A DNA stretch of 64,000 nt from Chloracidobacterium sp. (GTDB lineage Bacteria; Acidobacteriota; Blastocatellia; Pyrinomonadales; Pyrinomonadaceae). The notes below the pieces were generated by a model. The model was not told the origin of the DNA. It was given only the letters and a program-made list of their open reading frames with translations, and ran no database searches. Every line of letters begins with the position of its first letter. The stretch's first letter is position 1. Position numbers and translations under genes: made by a program. Shown piece after piece: positions 31,729-40,893 of the stretch. The stretch covers positions 1-64,000 of the forward strand of contig JADJJY010000004.1 of NCBI GenBank assembly GCA_016706275.1, written 5' to 3'.

Positions 31729-33114
31729 ATGGCGCGTGTCGTGATGATAATAATAATGGTGTCGTTTACGCTGCTCCCCATCGCGGCGCAGGACATTGAC
31801 AACGCGGATGATGCCGTCGCTATATTTAACGAAGCTCAGTCCCTTCACGAAAAAGGAAAGCTGGCCGAGGCGATCGTGCTCTACGAAAAGGCCATAAATA
31901 TCCTGCCCGAATTCCCGGAAGCCGAATATCAGCGAGCGGCAGCCTTGCAGTCGCTCGGAAGAACCATCGAATCCGAAAAAGGCTTTCGCCGTGCGGTCGA
32001 GTTAAAACCCGACTGGACGCTTGCGATGACGAGCCTCGGTTCCCTGCTCGTCAAGAAAGGCGAAACTGCGGAGGCTGAAAAACTCTTGAAAAAGGTCGTC
32101 GAGATGGAGCCCCAAAACTCGTCGGCTCTCATCGCACTTACAGACCTGAGAAAACGGGCGAAAGCGTCTCCGGCCGTCTTGCAGGAAATGCTAACAGCGA
32201 TCACCTCGCTTACATCCAAGATGAATCCGTCCGCGTCACTATGGTCCGCTCGCGCCGACCTTGAGATAGCCCTCGGCAATACTACCGCCGCCAAACAGAG
32301 CGTCGTACGGTCGCTTGCGATCGACCCTAAATACGGCTTTGCGCTATTACAGGCGGCAAACCTAGCGATCGGCGATGGCGATATCGACCGTGCAAAACAG
32401 ATCGCCGCTCGGCTCGAAGCTATCAACGAAACCCCCGACGCGGTAAATTACCTCAAAGCAAATATCGCAGCGACCCAGGGCAATTTTGACGAGGCCATCA
32501 AATTTCTGGATGCTATGAAAACCCCGGGCACCGAGGCGGCAGATTTACGCTCCGTTATCAACGCCTCGCGTACAACCAGTCCCGCCGATCTTGAAAAGCT
32601 GCTTGCCACTGATGCAAACAATGTCCAGCTTCTCGGCCGGCTTTGTAACGCGTATAGAAAAGACGACCCGCAAAAAGCTCTCGCCTATTGCCGCCGGGCT
32701 AACACTCTCGAACCGACAAATGTCAGCCATGCTGTCGGTTACGGGGCGGCTTTGGTTCAGGCAAAACAGTATGATGCGGCGGTAAATTTGTTGAGGAATA
32801 TTCTTCAAAAATTTCCCGATAACCGCACGGCACATGCTAATCTTGCAACAGCACTTTTCCAACTGGATCGTTACGCCGAGGCAAAACCCGAATTTGAGTG
32901 GCTGACGGCAAAAGAACCAACGCTCGCGGGGCCGTACTATTTTTTAGCGATCGCCCACGATCATCTGACCGAGTATATGGATGCAATGGCAAATTACCAG
33001 TCGTACCTGCTGCTCGCCGACCCGGTCGCGAATAAACTCGACATTGAAAAGATAAATCTCCGCCTACCTCAGTTACAAAAGCTGATAAAGGAAGGAAAAG
33101 GGAAAAAGAACTAA
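31729..33114 (+). CDS. Secreted TPR-repeat protein
   Basis: A 461-residue protein of tandem tetratricopeptide repeats (about 25-455; for example the unit around KLAEAIVLYEKAINILPEFPEA), a helical scaffold for protein binding. The ATG at 31729 is chosen because it begins a clean signal peptide (MARVVMIIIMVSFTLLPIAAQ); the frame is open to 31654, with other ATGs at 31678 and 31684. A GTG-started gene follows after 2 bp and a third secreted gene after that, forming a three-gene cassette. The C-terminus is Lys-rich. Partner unknown. Confidence 0.8.
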   Translation: MARVVMIIIMVSFTLLPIAAQDIDNADDAVAIFNEAQSLHEKGKLAEAIVLYEKAINILPEFPEAEYQRAAALQSLGRTIESEKGFRRAVELKPDWTLAMTSLGSLLVKKGETAEAEKLLKKVVEMEPQNSSALIALTDLRKRAKASPAVLQEMLTAITSLTSKMNPSASLWSARADLEIALGNTTAAKQSVVRSLAIDPKYGFALLQAANLAIGDGDIDRAKQIAARLEAINETPDAVNYLKANIAATQGNFDEAIKFLDAMKTPGTEAADLRSVINASRTTSPADLEKLLATDANNVQLLGRLCNAYRKDDPQKALAYCRRANTLEPTNVSHAVGYGAALVQAKQYDAAVNLLRNILQKFPDNRTAHANLATALFQLDRYAEAKPEFEWLTAKEPTLAGPYYFLAIAHDHLTEYMDAMANYQSYLLLADPVANKLDIEKINLRLPQLQKLIKEGKGKKN

Positions 33115-33116
33115 AA

Positions 33117-33698
33117 GTGAAAAATGGAAAGGTAAAAGTGAAGGAAATACTGGCGTTCGCCATTTCGGCACGAAGCATTGGATTTGCAGGCGTCACTTTA
33201 TTATTCACTATTCACTGCTCGCTATTCACTGCCCTCGGCCAGCCCGATCCCGAACCGATCCCGCCGCCGGTCATTATTGTGACCAAGATCGAACGGCAAA
33301 AGCTCGACGCTTTGGCTGATCTTAAAGAACGCACAAAACTTTCGCTCGATCTGATGAACTCGCATCTCACGGCTGCCGAAAAATATAATACCGATCAGGA
33401 TTTCGACACGATGTTTCGAGAACTGGGCGGTTTTCACGGCCTGCTGGACAACGCGATGGCACACCTCGAGCGTCAAAATGCGCAAAACATTAAGGTGCTT
33501 GATAATTATAAACGGCTTGAGATCGGGCTTCGCGGATTTTCAACTCGTCTTGAAGGCATCCGCCGCGATATGCCGATACGATACGAAGATTATGTCCGTA
33601 AGCTTTTGATCCATTTGAGAGATATGCGTACAAAAGCCGCAGAGCCGTTCTTTAAAGATGCGATCGTTCCGAATGCTCAGCCCGATAAGCCTGAATGA
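33117..33698 (+). CDS. Secreted helical protein, signal peptide encoded by heptamer repeats
   Basis: The 193-residue frame begins with GTG at 33117, 2 bp after the TPR gene. Its hydrophobic signal core LLFTIHCSLFTALG is encoded by four TTCACTA/TTCACTG-type heptamers (33204-33231), and its first codons also follow a loose 7-bp AAAAGTG-type pattern. The mature part starts near QPDPEP, has a proline-rich start (PIPPPVIIV) and then is helical and charged, without cysteines. No family recognised. An internal GTG at 33138 could be the start. Its place between two other exported proteins suggests a periplasmic complex (inference). Confidence 0.7.
   Translation: MKNGKVKVKEILAFAISARSIGFAGVTLLFTIHCSLFTALGQPDPEPIPPPVIIVTKIERQKLDALADLKERTKLSLDLMNSHLTAAEKYNTDQDFDTMFRELGGFHGLLDNAMAHLERQNAQNIKVLDNYKRLEIGLRGFSTRLEGIRRDMPIRYEDYVRKLLIHLRDMRTKAAEPFFKDAIVPNAQPDKPE
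33204..33231 (+). repeat. Heptamer array coding a signal peptide core
   Basis: Four 7-bp units: TTCACTA, TTCACTG, CTCGCTA, TTCACTG. They are read in frame as part of the hydrophobic signal segment of the gene at 33117. Confidence 0.85.
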
Positions 33699-33702
33699 AA
33701 AT

Positions 33703-34359
33703 ATGAAGAAGTTGGTTAGATCAGCCTTAAACGATCGCTCCCGCAACAGACCGTTTCAATTTATGGTTGGCGGGGCTTTCTTTTTTCTTTCACTATTCAC
33801 TATTCACTGTTCACTATTCACTGCGACAGCAGTCGCGCAGTCTCGCGACTTTCTTACAGCCGAAGAAGTCGAGATAATCCGCGATGCACAGCAGATCGAT
33901 GACCGCATGGACGTACTCGTCAAAGCAATCGACCGGCGATTTGAGGCTCTCAACGCTCCAGTTTCGGTCCCGGTTGTAGGAAAAGTAAAAAAAGACGACA
34001 GAGAATGGGGCAAGGCTCCGACCGGCACGCGGGTCGAGCTGCTATTCGACATCAAACGTATTTTACAAAAGGCCATTGATGACATCGACAATCTTGCCGA
34101 GCGGCCCGAGTCAATGGTGGTCGACCCAGACGAGAAGCCGGACAAAAAGCGTCCGAAAACATTTGCGGCACTTTTCCCCAAAGCCGTCCGCTCGCTAGCC
34201 AAAGCCTGCGAACGGTACCAACCGGTACTCAAAGCCGAACTCGACCGATCGACCGACAATGCGGAAAAGGGATTGATATCAGCCACGCTCGACCTGTGCT
34301 CAGACGTCATCGCCTCGGTGGCGAAACTCCCCGCTGCCGTCAAAAAAGAAAAGAATTAG
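33703..34359 (+). CDS. Secreted helical protein, signal peptide encoded by heptamer repeats
   Basis: A 218-residue protein starting at ATG 33703 (MKKLVRS), 4 bp after the previous stop; an in-frame start at 33658 would overlap that gene. The signal core FFFLSLFTIHCSLFTATAVA contains eleven residues coded by five perfect heptamers (33789-33823). It ends with an Ala-x-Ala-type cleavage site before QSRD. The mature part is helical and charged, with a central lysine/aspartate-rich stretch (DPDEKPDKKRPK) and one late cysteine. No known family seen. It is the last gene of the three-gene secreted cassette. Confidence 0.7.
   Translation: MKKLVRSALNDRSRNRPFQFMVGGAFFFLSLFTIHCSLFTATAVAQSRDFLTAEEVEIIRDAQQIDDRMDVLVKAIDRRFEALNAPVSVPVVGKVKKDDREWGKAPTGTRVELLFDIKRILQKAIDDIDNLAERPESMVVDPDEKPDKKRPKTFAALFPKAVRSLAKACERYQPVLKAELDRSTDNAEKGLISATLDLCSDVIASVAKLPAAVKKEKN
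33789..33823 (+). repeat. Heptamer array coding a signal peptide core
   Basis: Five perfect 7-bp units (TTCACTA, TTCACTA, TTCACTG, TTCACTA, TTCACTG). The array is translated in frame as SLFTIHCSLFT inside the signal peptide of the gene at 33703. Confidence 0.9.
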
Positions 34360-34417
34360 CCACAATTCTCTCGCTTATACTTGCTCGGCTAATTCCTCTA
34401 AATTACACTTCTCGTAT

Positions 34418-35539
34418 ATGTCTGAAACAGAACTGAAACGAACGCCGTTGAACAGCGTTCATCGTGCGCTCGGTGGCCGGATGGTGGATTTTGGCGGTTG
34501 GGATATGCCCGTGCAGTATCCGGCGGGCGTGATCGAAGAACACATGCGCTGCCGCACGCGTTCGGGGCTCTTTGACGTGTCGCACATGGGCGAGATCTGG
34601 GTCGAGGGACCGGACGCCGTCGATTTTGTTAATCGCCTGACGACCAACGATGTAACCAAACTAATCGACGGCCAGGCACATTACTCTGCTCTGACCAACG
34701 CCAAAGGCGGAGTGGTCGATGATCTGCTCGTTTACCGATTTAGCCATGACCGGCTGCTGCTCGTCGTAAACGCAGGTACGACCGAAAAGGATTGGGCGTG
34801 GATCAAGTCGCACCATTCGGAACACGACGACCTCGGCTTGCGAAATGCGTCGGCAGAATATTGCCAGATCGCTGTCCAAGGTCCTGACGCAACAGGCATC
34901 TTGCAGAAACTCACGGCGACCGATCTAGGAGCTATCAAGTATTATCACTTCACGACCGGCGAGGTTGACGGTGTTGATTCGATCATCTCGCGTACGGGTT
35001 ATACGGGCGAAGACGGTTTCGAGGTTTACGCGGCCCCCGAATTCGCCGAACAACTTTGGAATAAACTACTCGATACCGGGAAGTATGACAGTGAGGGCGG
35101 GATACTTCCCTGCGGGCTTGCGGCACGCAATACTCTGCGGCTCGAATCGGCAATGTCGCTCTATGGCCACGAGCTCGGCGACGACATCACTCCGCTCGAA
35201 GCCGGTCTAGGCTGGATCACGAAACTTGATAAACCAGATGGATTTACCGGCCGCGACGCGCTTGCAGCACAAAAAGAAAGTGGTTTGACGCGCAAGATAG
35301 CGGGCTTTGAAATGACCGAACCCGGCATCGCCCGCGATGGCTTTGACGTCTATGTCGCCGGTGAAAAAGTGGGTGTTGTCACATCTGCCAGTCCCGCTCC
35401 ATTTCTAAAAAAGAACATCGGACTCGCATTTCTGCCGCCCGACTTGGCAAAGATCGGACAAGAAATTAGAATTGATGTAAGAGGCAAACATCTCGCGGCG
35501 GTCGTAGTTCCAACGCCGTTTTATAAGAGGCAAAAATAG
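34418..35539 (+). CDS. gcvT: Glycine cleavage T protein (aminomethyltransferase)
   Basis: A 373-residue T protein that moves the aminomethyl carbon from the lipoyl arm of GcvH to tetrahydrofolate, releasing ammonia. Motifs include [13 protein letters not shown] near the start, [24 protein letters not shown] and [11 protein letters not shown]. It opens the glycine cleavage operon. I looked for a glycine riboswitch in the 58-bp gap before it and saw none; a longer leader would have to overlap the upstream gene. Confidence 0.97.
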   Translation: MSETELKRTPLNSVHRALGGRMVDFGGWDMPVQYPAGVIEEHMRCRTRSGLFDVSHMGEIWVEGPDAVDFVNRLTTNDVTKLIDGQAHYSALTNAKGGVVDDLLVYRFSHDRLLLVVNAGTTEKDWAWIKSHHSEHDDLGLRNASAEYCQIAVQGPDATGILQKLTATDLGAIKYYHFTTGEVDGVDSIISRTGYTGEDGFEVYAAPEFAEQLWNKLLDTGKYDSEGGILPCGLAARNTLRLESAMSLYGHELGDDITPLEAGLGWITKLDKPDGFTGRDALAAQKESGLTRKIAGFEMTEPGIARDGFDVYVAGEKVGVVTSASPAPFLKKNIGLAFLPPDLAKIGQEIRIDVRGKHLAAVVVPTPFYKRQK

Positions 35540-35614
35540 AGTTAGGCTCCCGGTTTTTGGCGTTGGTTTTTTGCCAAAACTAAGGACCTAAGGTCTAAAA
35601 TCAATAACCAAACT

Positions 35615-36007
35615 ATGTCAAACAACATTCCAGAAAATTTACGTTACAGCAAAGACCACGAGTGGGTCGGCGTTGACGGTGATATTGCGACTATCGGCAT
35701 TACGGATTACGCACAGCATTCGCTTGGCGACGTCGTGTATATCGATATGCCGCGTGTCGGCGATAAATTTAGCGCTCACGAGGCTTTTGGTTCGGTGGAA
35801 TCGGTCAAAGCCGTAAGTGAGATCTTTTTGCCCATCGCCGGAGAGATCTCTGAGGTCAACGACGGCCTCAACGACACACCCGAATCCGTCAATAACGACC
35901 CATACACCGACGGTTGGATGGTCAAGATCAAAATGGACAACCCCGGCGAAGCTGACGGCATGCTGTCCGCCGCCGAATACGAAGAATATTTAGAAGCAAG
36001 CGCCTAA
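35615..36007 (+). CDS. gcvH: Glycine cleavage H protein
   Basis: A 130-residue lipoyl carrier of the glycine cleavage system, with the lipoylation motif ESVKAVSE (Lys65) and the HEWV start. It carries the aminomethyl group from the P to the T protein. Its stop is followed at once by a pair of inverted heptamer arrays before gcvPA. Confidence 0.97.
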   Translation: MSNNIPENLRYSKDHEWVGVDGDIATIGITDYAQHSLGDVVYIDMPRVGDKFSAHEAFGSVESVKAVSEIFLPIAGEISEVNDGLNDTPESVNNDPYTDGWMVKIKMDNPGEADGMLSAAEYEEYLEASA

Positions 36008-36086
36008 CAGTGAATAGTGAACAGTGAACAGTGAATAGTGAAATCAATATTCTTACTGTTCACTATTCACTATTAACTATTCACTT
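36008..36086. repeat. Inverted heptamer arrays between gcvH and gcvPA
   Basis: The left arm (36008-36041) is about five GTGAACA/GTGAATA units. The right arm (36055-36086) is the reverse complement, ACTGTTC/ACTATTC units. The arms can pair over about 28 bp. The right arm ends three bases before the gcvPA start codon, leaving no Shine-Dalgarno sequence. Confidence 0.9.
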
Positions 36087-36089
36087 TCT

Positions 36090-37418
36090 ATGAGATACAT
36101 ACCAAATTCCCCCGAAGAGCGTGATGAGATGCTGGCCGTGGTCGGCCTCAAAAACGCCGAAGAGCTTTTTCGCTCGATACCAAAAGAGGTCCAGCTCGGA
36201 CGCCCGCTAAACGTCACCGACCCGCTTGCTGAAAGCGAAGTCATCGCTGCCATGGAAACGATGGCCGCAAAAAACACCGCGACGACAAAACCGTCGTTTC
36301 TTGGTGCGGGCGTTTATTCGCACTTTTCGCCGACCGTGGTCGATCATCTGATCCAGCGAAGCGAGTTTTTCACGAGCTACACGCCGTATCAGCCCGAGAT
36401 CGCTCAAGGCACTCTGCAATACATTTTTGAATTCCAGACTCTCGTGTGCCAACTCACCGGTATGGAGGTCGCTAACGCGTCGATGTATGACGGCTCGACG
36501 GCGATGGCGGAGGCATATCTGATGGCTCAACGCGTAACGCGGCGCGAAAAGATCGTCGTCGCTAAGAGCGTTCACCCGGAATATCGTGAAGTCGCCACGA
36601 CGTATGATCAGCACGGCGACAGCGAGATCGTGGAGATCGGTTTCGACGAAGCTACGGGGCGTGTCATTGGCCTCGAGGCTCTCGACGACAAGACCGCGGC
36701 ACTGGTCGTGCAATCGCCAAATTTCTTTGGCTGTATCGAAGATCTCAAGACGCTCGCTGACGCCGCTCACGCGGTCGGAGCATTATTCGTGGTGGTCGTG
36801 ACCGAAGCGATCTCGTTCGGCCTCCTTAAGACGCCGGGCGAATGCGGTGCCGACATCGTAGTCGGCGAAGGCCAGTCTTGGGGCGTGCCGATGTCATTTG
36901 GCGGGCCGCATGTGGGACTGTTTGCAACGCAGGAAAAATTTGTCCGACAGATGCCGGGGCGTCTGTGCGGCGTGGCTTACGATAAGAACGGCAATCGCGG
37001 TTTCGTATTGACGCTCTCGACCCGCGAGCAGCACATCCGCCGCGAAAAAGCGACCTCTAACATTTGCACGAACCAAGGCCTCATCGCCCTCGCCGCGACC
37101 ATATATATGGAGACGATGGGCAAAAAGGGTTTGCAAGAGGTGGCGATGCAAAACGCTCAAAAGGCAGCGTACGCTAAAGACCAGATCGCAGCGATCGATG
37201 GCTATGAGACTGCGTTCTCGTCACCGACATTTAACGAATTCGTCGTCCGAGGCCCACGTCCTGCAACTGAGATACTGGAATCGGTTCGCGAAAAAGGCAT
37301 CATCGGCGGGCTTGCTTTGTCGAAGTATTATGGCGGCCACGACAACGATTTCCTCGTCTGCGTTACCGAGACTAATTCGCGTGAGCAGATCGATAAACTT
37401 GTCGCCGGACTAACGTAA
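36090..37418 (+). CDS. gcvPA: Glycine dehydrogenase (decarboxylating) subunit 1
   Basis: A 442-residue N-terminal half of a split P protein. It carries YIPNSPEERDEML, a FLGAGVYSHFSP motif and SKYYGG near the C-terminus. With GcvPB it decarboxylates glycine and loads the aminomethyl group onto GcvH; the PLP lysine is on GcvPB. It is separated from gcvPB by two genes instead of being adjacent. Its start follows directly on a heptamer array. Confidence 0.96.
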   Translation: MRYIPNSPEERDEMLAVVGLKNAEELFRSIPKEVQLGRPLNVTDPLAESEVIAAMETMAAKNTATTKPSFLGAGVYSHFSPTVVDHLIQRSEFFTSYTPYQPEIAQGTLQYIFEFQTLVCQLTGMEVANASMYDGSTAMAEAYLMAQRVTRREKIVVAKSVHPEYREVATTYDQHGDSEIVEIGFDEATGRVIGLEALDDKTAALVVQSPNFFGCIEDLKTLADAAHAVGALFVVVVTEAISFGLLKTPGECGADIVVGEGQSWGVPMSFGGPHVGLFATQEKFVRQMPGRLCGVAYDKNGNRGFVLTLSTREQHIRREKATSNICTNQGLIALAATIYMETMGKKGLQEVAMQNAQKAAYAKDQIAAIDGYETAFSSPTFNEFVVRGPRPATEILESVREKGIIGGLALSKYYGGHDNDFLVCVTETNSREQIDKLVAGLT

Positions 37419-37422
37419 ATAA

Positions 37423-37536
37423 ATGATCTTCGGTGCGACTGAAATTTTGATCTGCATCGTGCCGGTATTTTTGGTCATTGCCGTCATCGGCGTGACGCTG
37501 GTGTTGAGAAATCGAAAGAAAGGAGATGATGAATGA
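37423..37536 (+). CDS. 37-residue membrane protein
   Basis: The short frame begins 4 bp after the gcvPA stop. It encodes MIFGATEILICIVPVFLVIA as one hydrophobic helix plus a basic tail (LRNRKKGDDE). Its stop overlaps the ATG of the next gene (ATGA), and its end carries that gene's AAGGAG ribosome site. It is a likely translational coupler and small membrane protein. No family recognised. Confidence 0.6.
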   Translation: MIFGATEILICIVPVFLVIAVIGVTLVLRNRKKGDDE

Positions 37537-38852
37537 CAATTCGAAATGACATCGACCGACGCGGCTTTCTCTCCTTTGCCGGCAAAGGCCTCGGCCTTGC
37601 CGCACTTACTTCGGCAACGGTCGGTTCGCTTTTCAACCAAGTCGTCGCAGCCGGCAAACATATCGAACATCTATCACCGATCGAAGCCGCAATGGACGAA
37701 GACTATTGGGCGGCGATACAACAGGCTTTTTCTGTAACTCGGGGCATAGTAAATCTCAACAACGGCGGCGTTTCTCCTAGTCCGCGAATGGTGACCGAGG
37801 CGTTTGTCCGCTACACCTGGCAACAAGAGGACGCGACCGCCTATACGATGTGGCGGATACTTGAACCGCAGTCGGAGACGGTTCGTACGGGACTTGCCGA
37901 AGTTTTTGGCTGCTCGGCGGAGGAGATCGCGATCACGCGAAACGCGTCTGAGTCGCTCGAAATATTGCTGATGGGCATGGACTTTAAGTCGGGCGATGAG
38001 ATATTGACCACGACGCAGGATTATCCGCGAATGATCACGACGCTCAAACAACGTGAAATGCGCGAGGGGCTAAAACTCAATCTCATCAAGATCCCGCTCG
38101 CCCCAAAAAACGTCGATGACATTGCTGCGGCTTTCGAACGTGCCGTGACGCCAAAGACAAAACTGATTCTCGTTTCGCACCAGATCAATCTAACGGGTCA
38201 GATATTGCCGGTCAGGAAAATTTGCGACATGGCACGAGCAAAAGGCATCGAGACCATCGTTGACGGGGCACACGCGTTTGCCCAGTTTGATTTCAAACGC
38301 GACGATCTCGGCTGCGATTATTACGGCACCTCGCTGCACAAATGGATCTACGCTCCAAAGGGCACAGGGATGCTCTACGTCAAGAAAGACAAGATCGCCA
38401 AGGTCTGGGCGTTGATGGCGTCCGAGGACAGGAACAGGAACGACATCCGCAAATTCGAAGAAATCGGCACCCACTCGGCGGCGATGCGGCTAGCGATCGG
38501 CGAGGCTGTTTTGTTTCACAACGCCATCGGCGGCAAGCGAAAAGAAGAGCGTTTGCGATACCTGTCGCGATATTGGATGAACCGTCTCAAAGATGTTCCA
38601 AAGGTCGGATTTAATACTTCGTTCGACCCCAAACAGTCGTGTGCGATCGCCAATTTTAAGATCGACGGCATCGACCCGGTCGAGATCGGCAACTATCTGA
38701 TGAGCAAACATTATATTTTTACGACGCCTATCGTCCACGACGAATTTACCGGCATCCGCATAACGCCGAACGTCTATACGACGCTTTGGGAACTGGATAG
38801 ATTTTGTGAAGTGGTCACAAGCATCGCAAAAATTGGGCTGCCAAAAGCGTGA
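37533..38852 (+). CDS. Tat-exported class V aminotransferase-like PLP enzyme
   Basis: A 439-residue fold-type I PLP protein of the class V/isopenicillin N epimerase-like group. PLP lysine K270 is in GTSLHKW and the cofactor aspartate D254 in VDGAHAF. The N-terminus has a twin-arginine signal, DRRGFLSFAGKG (RR at 9-10), followed by a hydrophobic stretch to about 40, so it is predicted to be exported folded with its cofactor. It sits inside the glycine cleavage operon between gcvPA and gcvPB, coupled to the 37-residue membrane gene. Substrate unknown; a link to an amino acid feeding glycine metabolism is possible (inference). Confidence 0.87.
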   Translation: MTIRNDIDRRGFLSFAGKGLGLAALTSATVGSLFNQVVAAGKHIEHLSPIEAAMDEDYWAAIQQAFSVTRGIVNLNNGGVSPSPRMVTEAFVRYTWQQEDATAYTMWRILEPQSETVRTGLAEVFGCSAEEIAITRNASESLEILLMGMDFKSGDEILTTTQDYPRMITTLKQREMREGLKLNLIKIPLAPKNVDDIAAAFERAVTPKTKLILVSHQINLTGQILPVRKICDMARAKGIETIVDGAHAFAQFDFKRDDLGCDYYGTSLHKWIYAPKGTGMLYVKKDKIAKVWALMASEDRNRNDIRKFEEIGTHSAAMRLAIGEAVLFHNAIGGKRKEERLRYLSRYWMNRLKDVPKVGFNTSFDPKQSCAIANFKIDGIDPVEIGNYLMSKHYIFTTPIVHDEFTGIRITPNVYTTLWELDRFCEVVTSIAKIGLPKA

Positions 38853-38915
38853 TCGTTAAAATAATTATTAATTACAAAATTATTAATTAAGAGAAATAAA
38901 GGTTTTAGAAAATCC

Positions 38916-40433
38916 ATGAGCATTACAAAAGTTACACAGCACCCAACGCAGAATGAGTCGTTGATATTTGAACGGTCGCAGACCGGGCGTGTTGGCTATC
39001 GTCTGCCAAAACTCGATGTGCCGGAGACATTAGATGTCATCCCCACCGAATTTCGCCGGAGCGATGACCTCGCAGGCGTGCCTGAGGTCTCGGAGGTCGA
39101 TGTTGTCCGCCATTTTACGCGGATATCTACTTGGAACTACTCGATCGATCTCGGTATGTATCCGCTCGGCTCGTGCACGATGAAATACAACTCGCGGCTT
39201 AACGAAAAGGTCGCGCGTATCGGCGGATTTGCGGGCCTGCATCCGCTTGCTCCTGAGGCTGAGTCGCAGGGTGCGTTAGAGCTGATCTACAAGCTGCAAG
39301 AGGATCTCGCCGAGATCACAGGCCTGCCTGGAGTGTCCTTACAGCCCGCCGCCGGTGCACAGGGCGAGATGACCGGCGTGATGCTGATCCGTGCGTTTCT
39401 GGACCAGCGCGACGGCGAGGCTTCGAAGGACCGGCGCGTGATCCTCATTCCGGATTCGGCACACGGCACAAATCCGGCATCGGCCGCGATGTCGGGCTTT
39501 ACCGTCAAGACGATTCATTCAACTGCCGAAGGCTTGACCGACATGAACCACCTTCGTGAGCTTTGCAACGAGGGCGGCGTTGCCGGCCTAATGCTGACAA
39601 ATCCAAATACTGTCGGCATTTTTGAACGAAATATCCGTGAGATCTGTGACACCATCCATGCTGCCGGCGGCCTTGTTTATATGGACGGTGCCAACATGAA
39701 CGCCCTTGTCGGCATCGCCCGCCCCGGCGATATGGGCGTTGACGTCATTCACCTAAATCTGCACAAAACTTTCTCGACCCCGCACGGTGGCGGCGGCCCT
39801 GGCTGCGGACCGTGTTTGTGTTCTGCGGAATTGGCGCCCTTTCTGCCAACACCTCGTATCGAGAAGTCTGGTGAGACATATCGATTGAACTACGATATTC
39901 CAACAAGTATTGGGCGCGTCAAGGCGTTTTTCGGCAACTTTGGCATGATGGTACGTGCCCTGTCATATATTTACACTCACGGCAGCGACGGGCTTAAAGA
40001 GGCGACCGAGGCGGCGGTCCTAAACGCTCGCTACATTTCACACAAACTTGCGGACACCTACGACGAACCCTACCAATCCGACTGTATGCACGAGGCGATC
40101 TTCTCGCATAAGCACCAGGCGAAGAAAGGAGTCGTCACGCTGGATATTGCTAAGCGTCTGATCGATTACGGCTTTCACCCAATGACGGTCTATTTCCCGC
40201 TCGTCGTCGAGGGAGCGATGCTAATCGAGCCGACTGAATCAGTCGGACGCGCCGATCTCGACGCGTTTATCGAAGCGATGATCGACATCGACCGCGAGGC
40301 TCAGGATGACCCCGAACTCGTCATCAACGCCCCGCACTCGACGCGTATCGGACGTCTCGATGAAGCGACAGCGGCCCGTAAACCTGTTTTGCGCTGGCGC
40401 GAAGACATGGAATCGACGGCGAAAGCCGCTTAG
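38916..40433 (+). CDS. gcvPB: Glycine dehydrogenase (decarboxylating) subunit 2
   Basis: A 505-residue C-terminal half of the split P protein with the PLP lysine K284 in NLHKTFSTPHGGGGPG and the MYPLGSCTMKYN motif. It completes glycine decarboxylase. A two-subunit P protein is usual in Firmicutes, Thermotogae and several Acidobacteriota. The gene ends in TAGGAGAAAT, which holds the ribosome site of the next gene. Confidence 0.97.
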   Translation: MSITKVTQHPTQNESLIFERSQTGRVGYRLPKLDVPETLDVIPTEFRRSDDLAGVPEVSEVDVVRHFTRISTWNYSIDLGMYPLGSCTMKYNSRLNEKVARIGGFAGLHPLAPEAESQGALELIYKLQEDLAEITGLPGVSLQPAAGAQGEMTGVMLIRAFLDQRDGEASKDRRVILIPDSAHGTNPASAAMSGFTVKTIHSTAEGLTDMNHLRELCNEGGVAGLMLTNPNTVGIFERNIREICDTIHAAGGLVYMDGANMNALVGIARPGDMGVDVIHLNLHKTFSTPHGGGGPGCGPCLCSAELAPFLPTPRIEKSGETYRLNYDIPTSIGRVKAFFGNFGMMVRALSYIYTHGSDGLKEATEAAVLNARYISHKLADTYDEPYQSDCMHEAIFSHKHQAKKGVVTLDIAKRLIDYGFHPMTVYFPLVVEGAMLIEPTESVGRADLDAFIEAMIDIDREAQDDPELVINAPHSTRIGRLDEATAARKPVLRWREDMESTAKAA

Positions 40434-40440
40434 GAGAAAT

Positions 40441-40830
40441 ATGAAGATCAGAATTTTGTTATCAGTTTTACTCACCGTTACTGTATTGAGCCTCGCGGCG
40501 GTCACATCGGCCGACGGCGTTACAAAACGTATCCGATTTGCCAAAGGCAAGCATTCGGCGACCGTGTCGAACAGTGTTGTTCGCGGCGATCGTGACACAT
40601 ATCTTGCCGGTGCTGGGGCCGGCCAGACGATGACGGTCAAGATCACCTCGCTTGAGGATAACGCCGTTTTTCAGATTGAAGCGCCTGACGGCGAATATCT
40701 AGACGGAGCCGGTGAAACAGATGATGCGATGGAGTTTACGGGCGAGTTACCCGCCAAGGGCGATTACAAGATCATCGTCGGCGGCACACGCGGCAATGCG
40801 ACTTACAAATTAACGGTTATGATCAAATAG
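40441..40830 (+). CDS. Small secreted beta-sandwich protein
   Basis: A 129-residue exported protein with signal peptide (about 4-23, ending VTSADG). The mature part is beta-rich with a pattern like PPC or calcium-binding domains (GAGQTMTVKITS, APDGEYLDG, GDYKIIVGG). It starts 7 bp after gcvPB with a TAGGAG site, so it is the last gene of the operon, closed by a terminator at 40858. Role unknown. Confidence 0.75.
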   Translation: MKIRILLSVLLTVTVLSLAAVTSADGVTKRIRFAKGKHSATVSNSVVRGDRDTYLAGAGAGQTMTVKITSLEDNAVFQIEAPDGEYLDGAGETDDAMEFTGELPAKGDYKIIVGGTRGNATYKLTVMIK

Positions 40831-40857
40831 ACTTGTCGCTATTAGTTTTTGATATCC

Positions 40858-40888
40858 AGCCGTGAGAATATCGCTCACGGCTTTTTTG
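40858..40888 (+). terminator. Terminator of the glycine cleavage operon
   Basis: AGCCGTGAG and its complement form a 9-bp stem around a 7-base loop, followed by six T, 28 bp after the preceding stop. Confidence 0.9.
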
Positions 40889-40893
40889 TTTGA

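Noticed and set aside
34360..34417. A glycine riboswitch before gcvT
   Set aside because: The gap is 58 bp and shows none of the conserved glycine aptamer elements.
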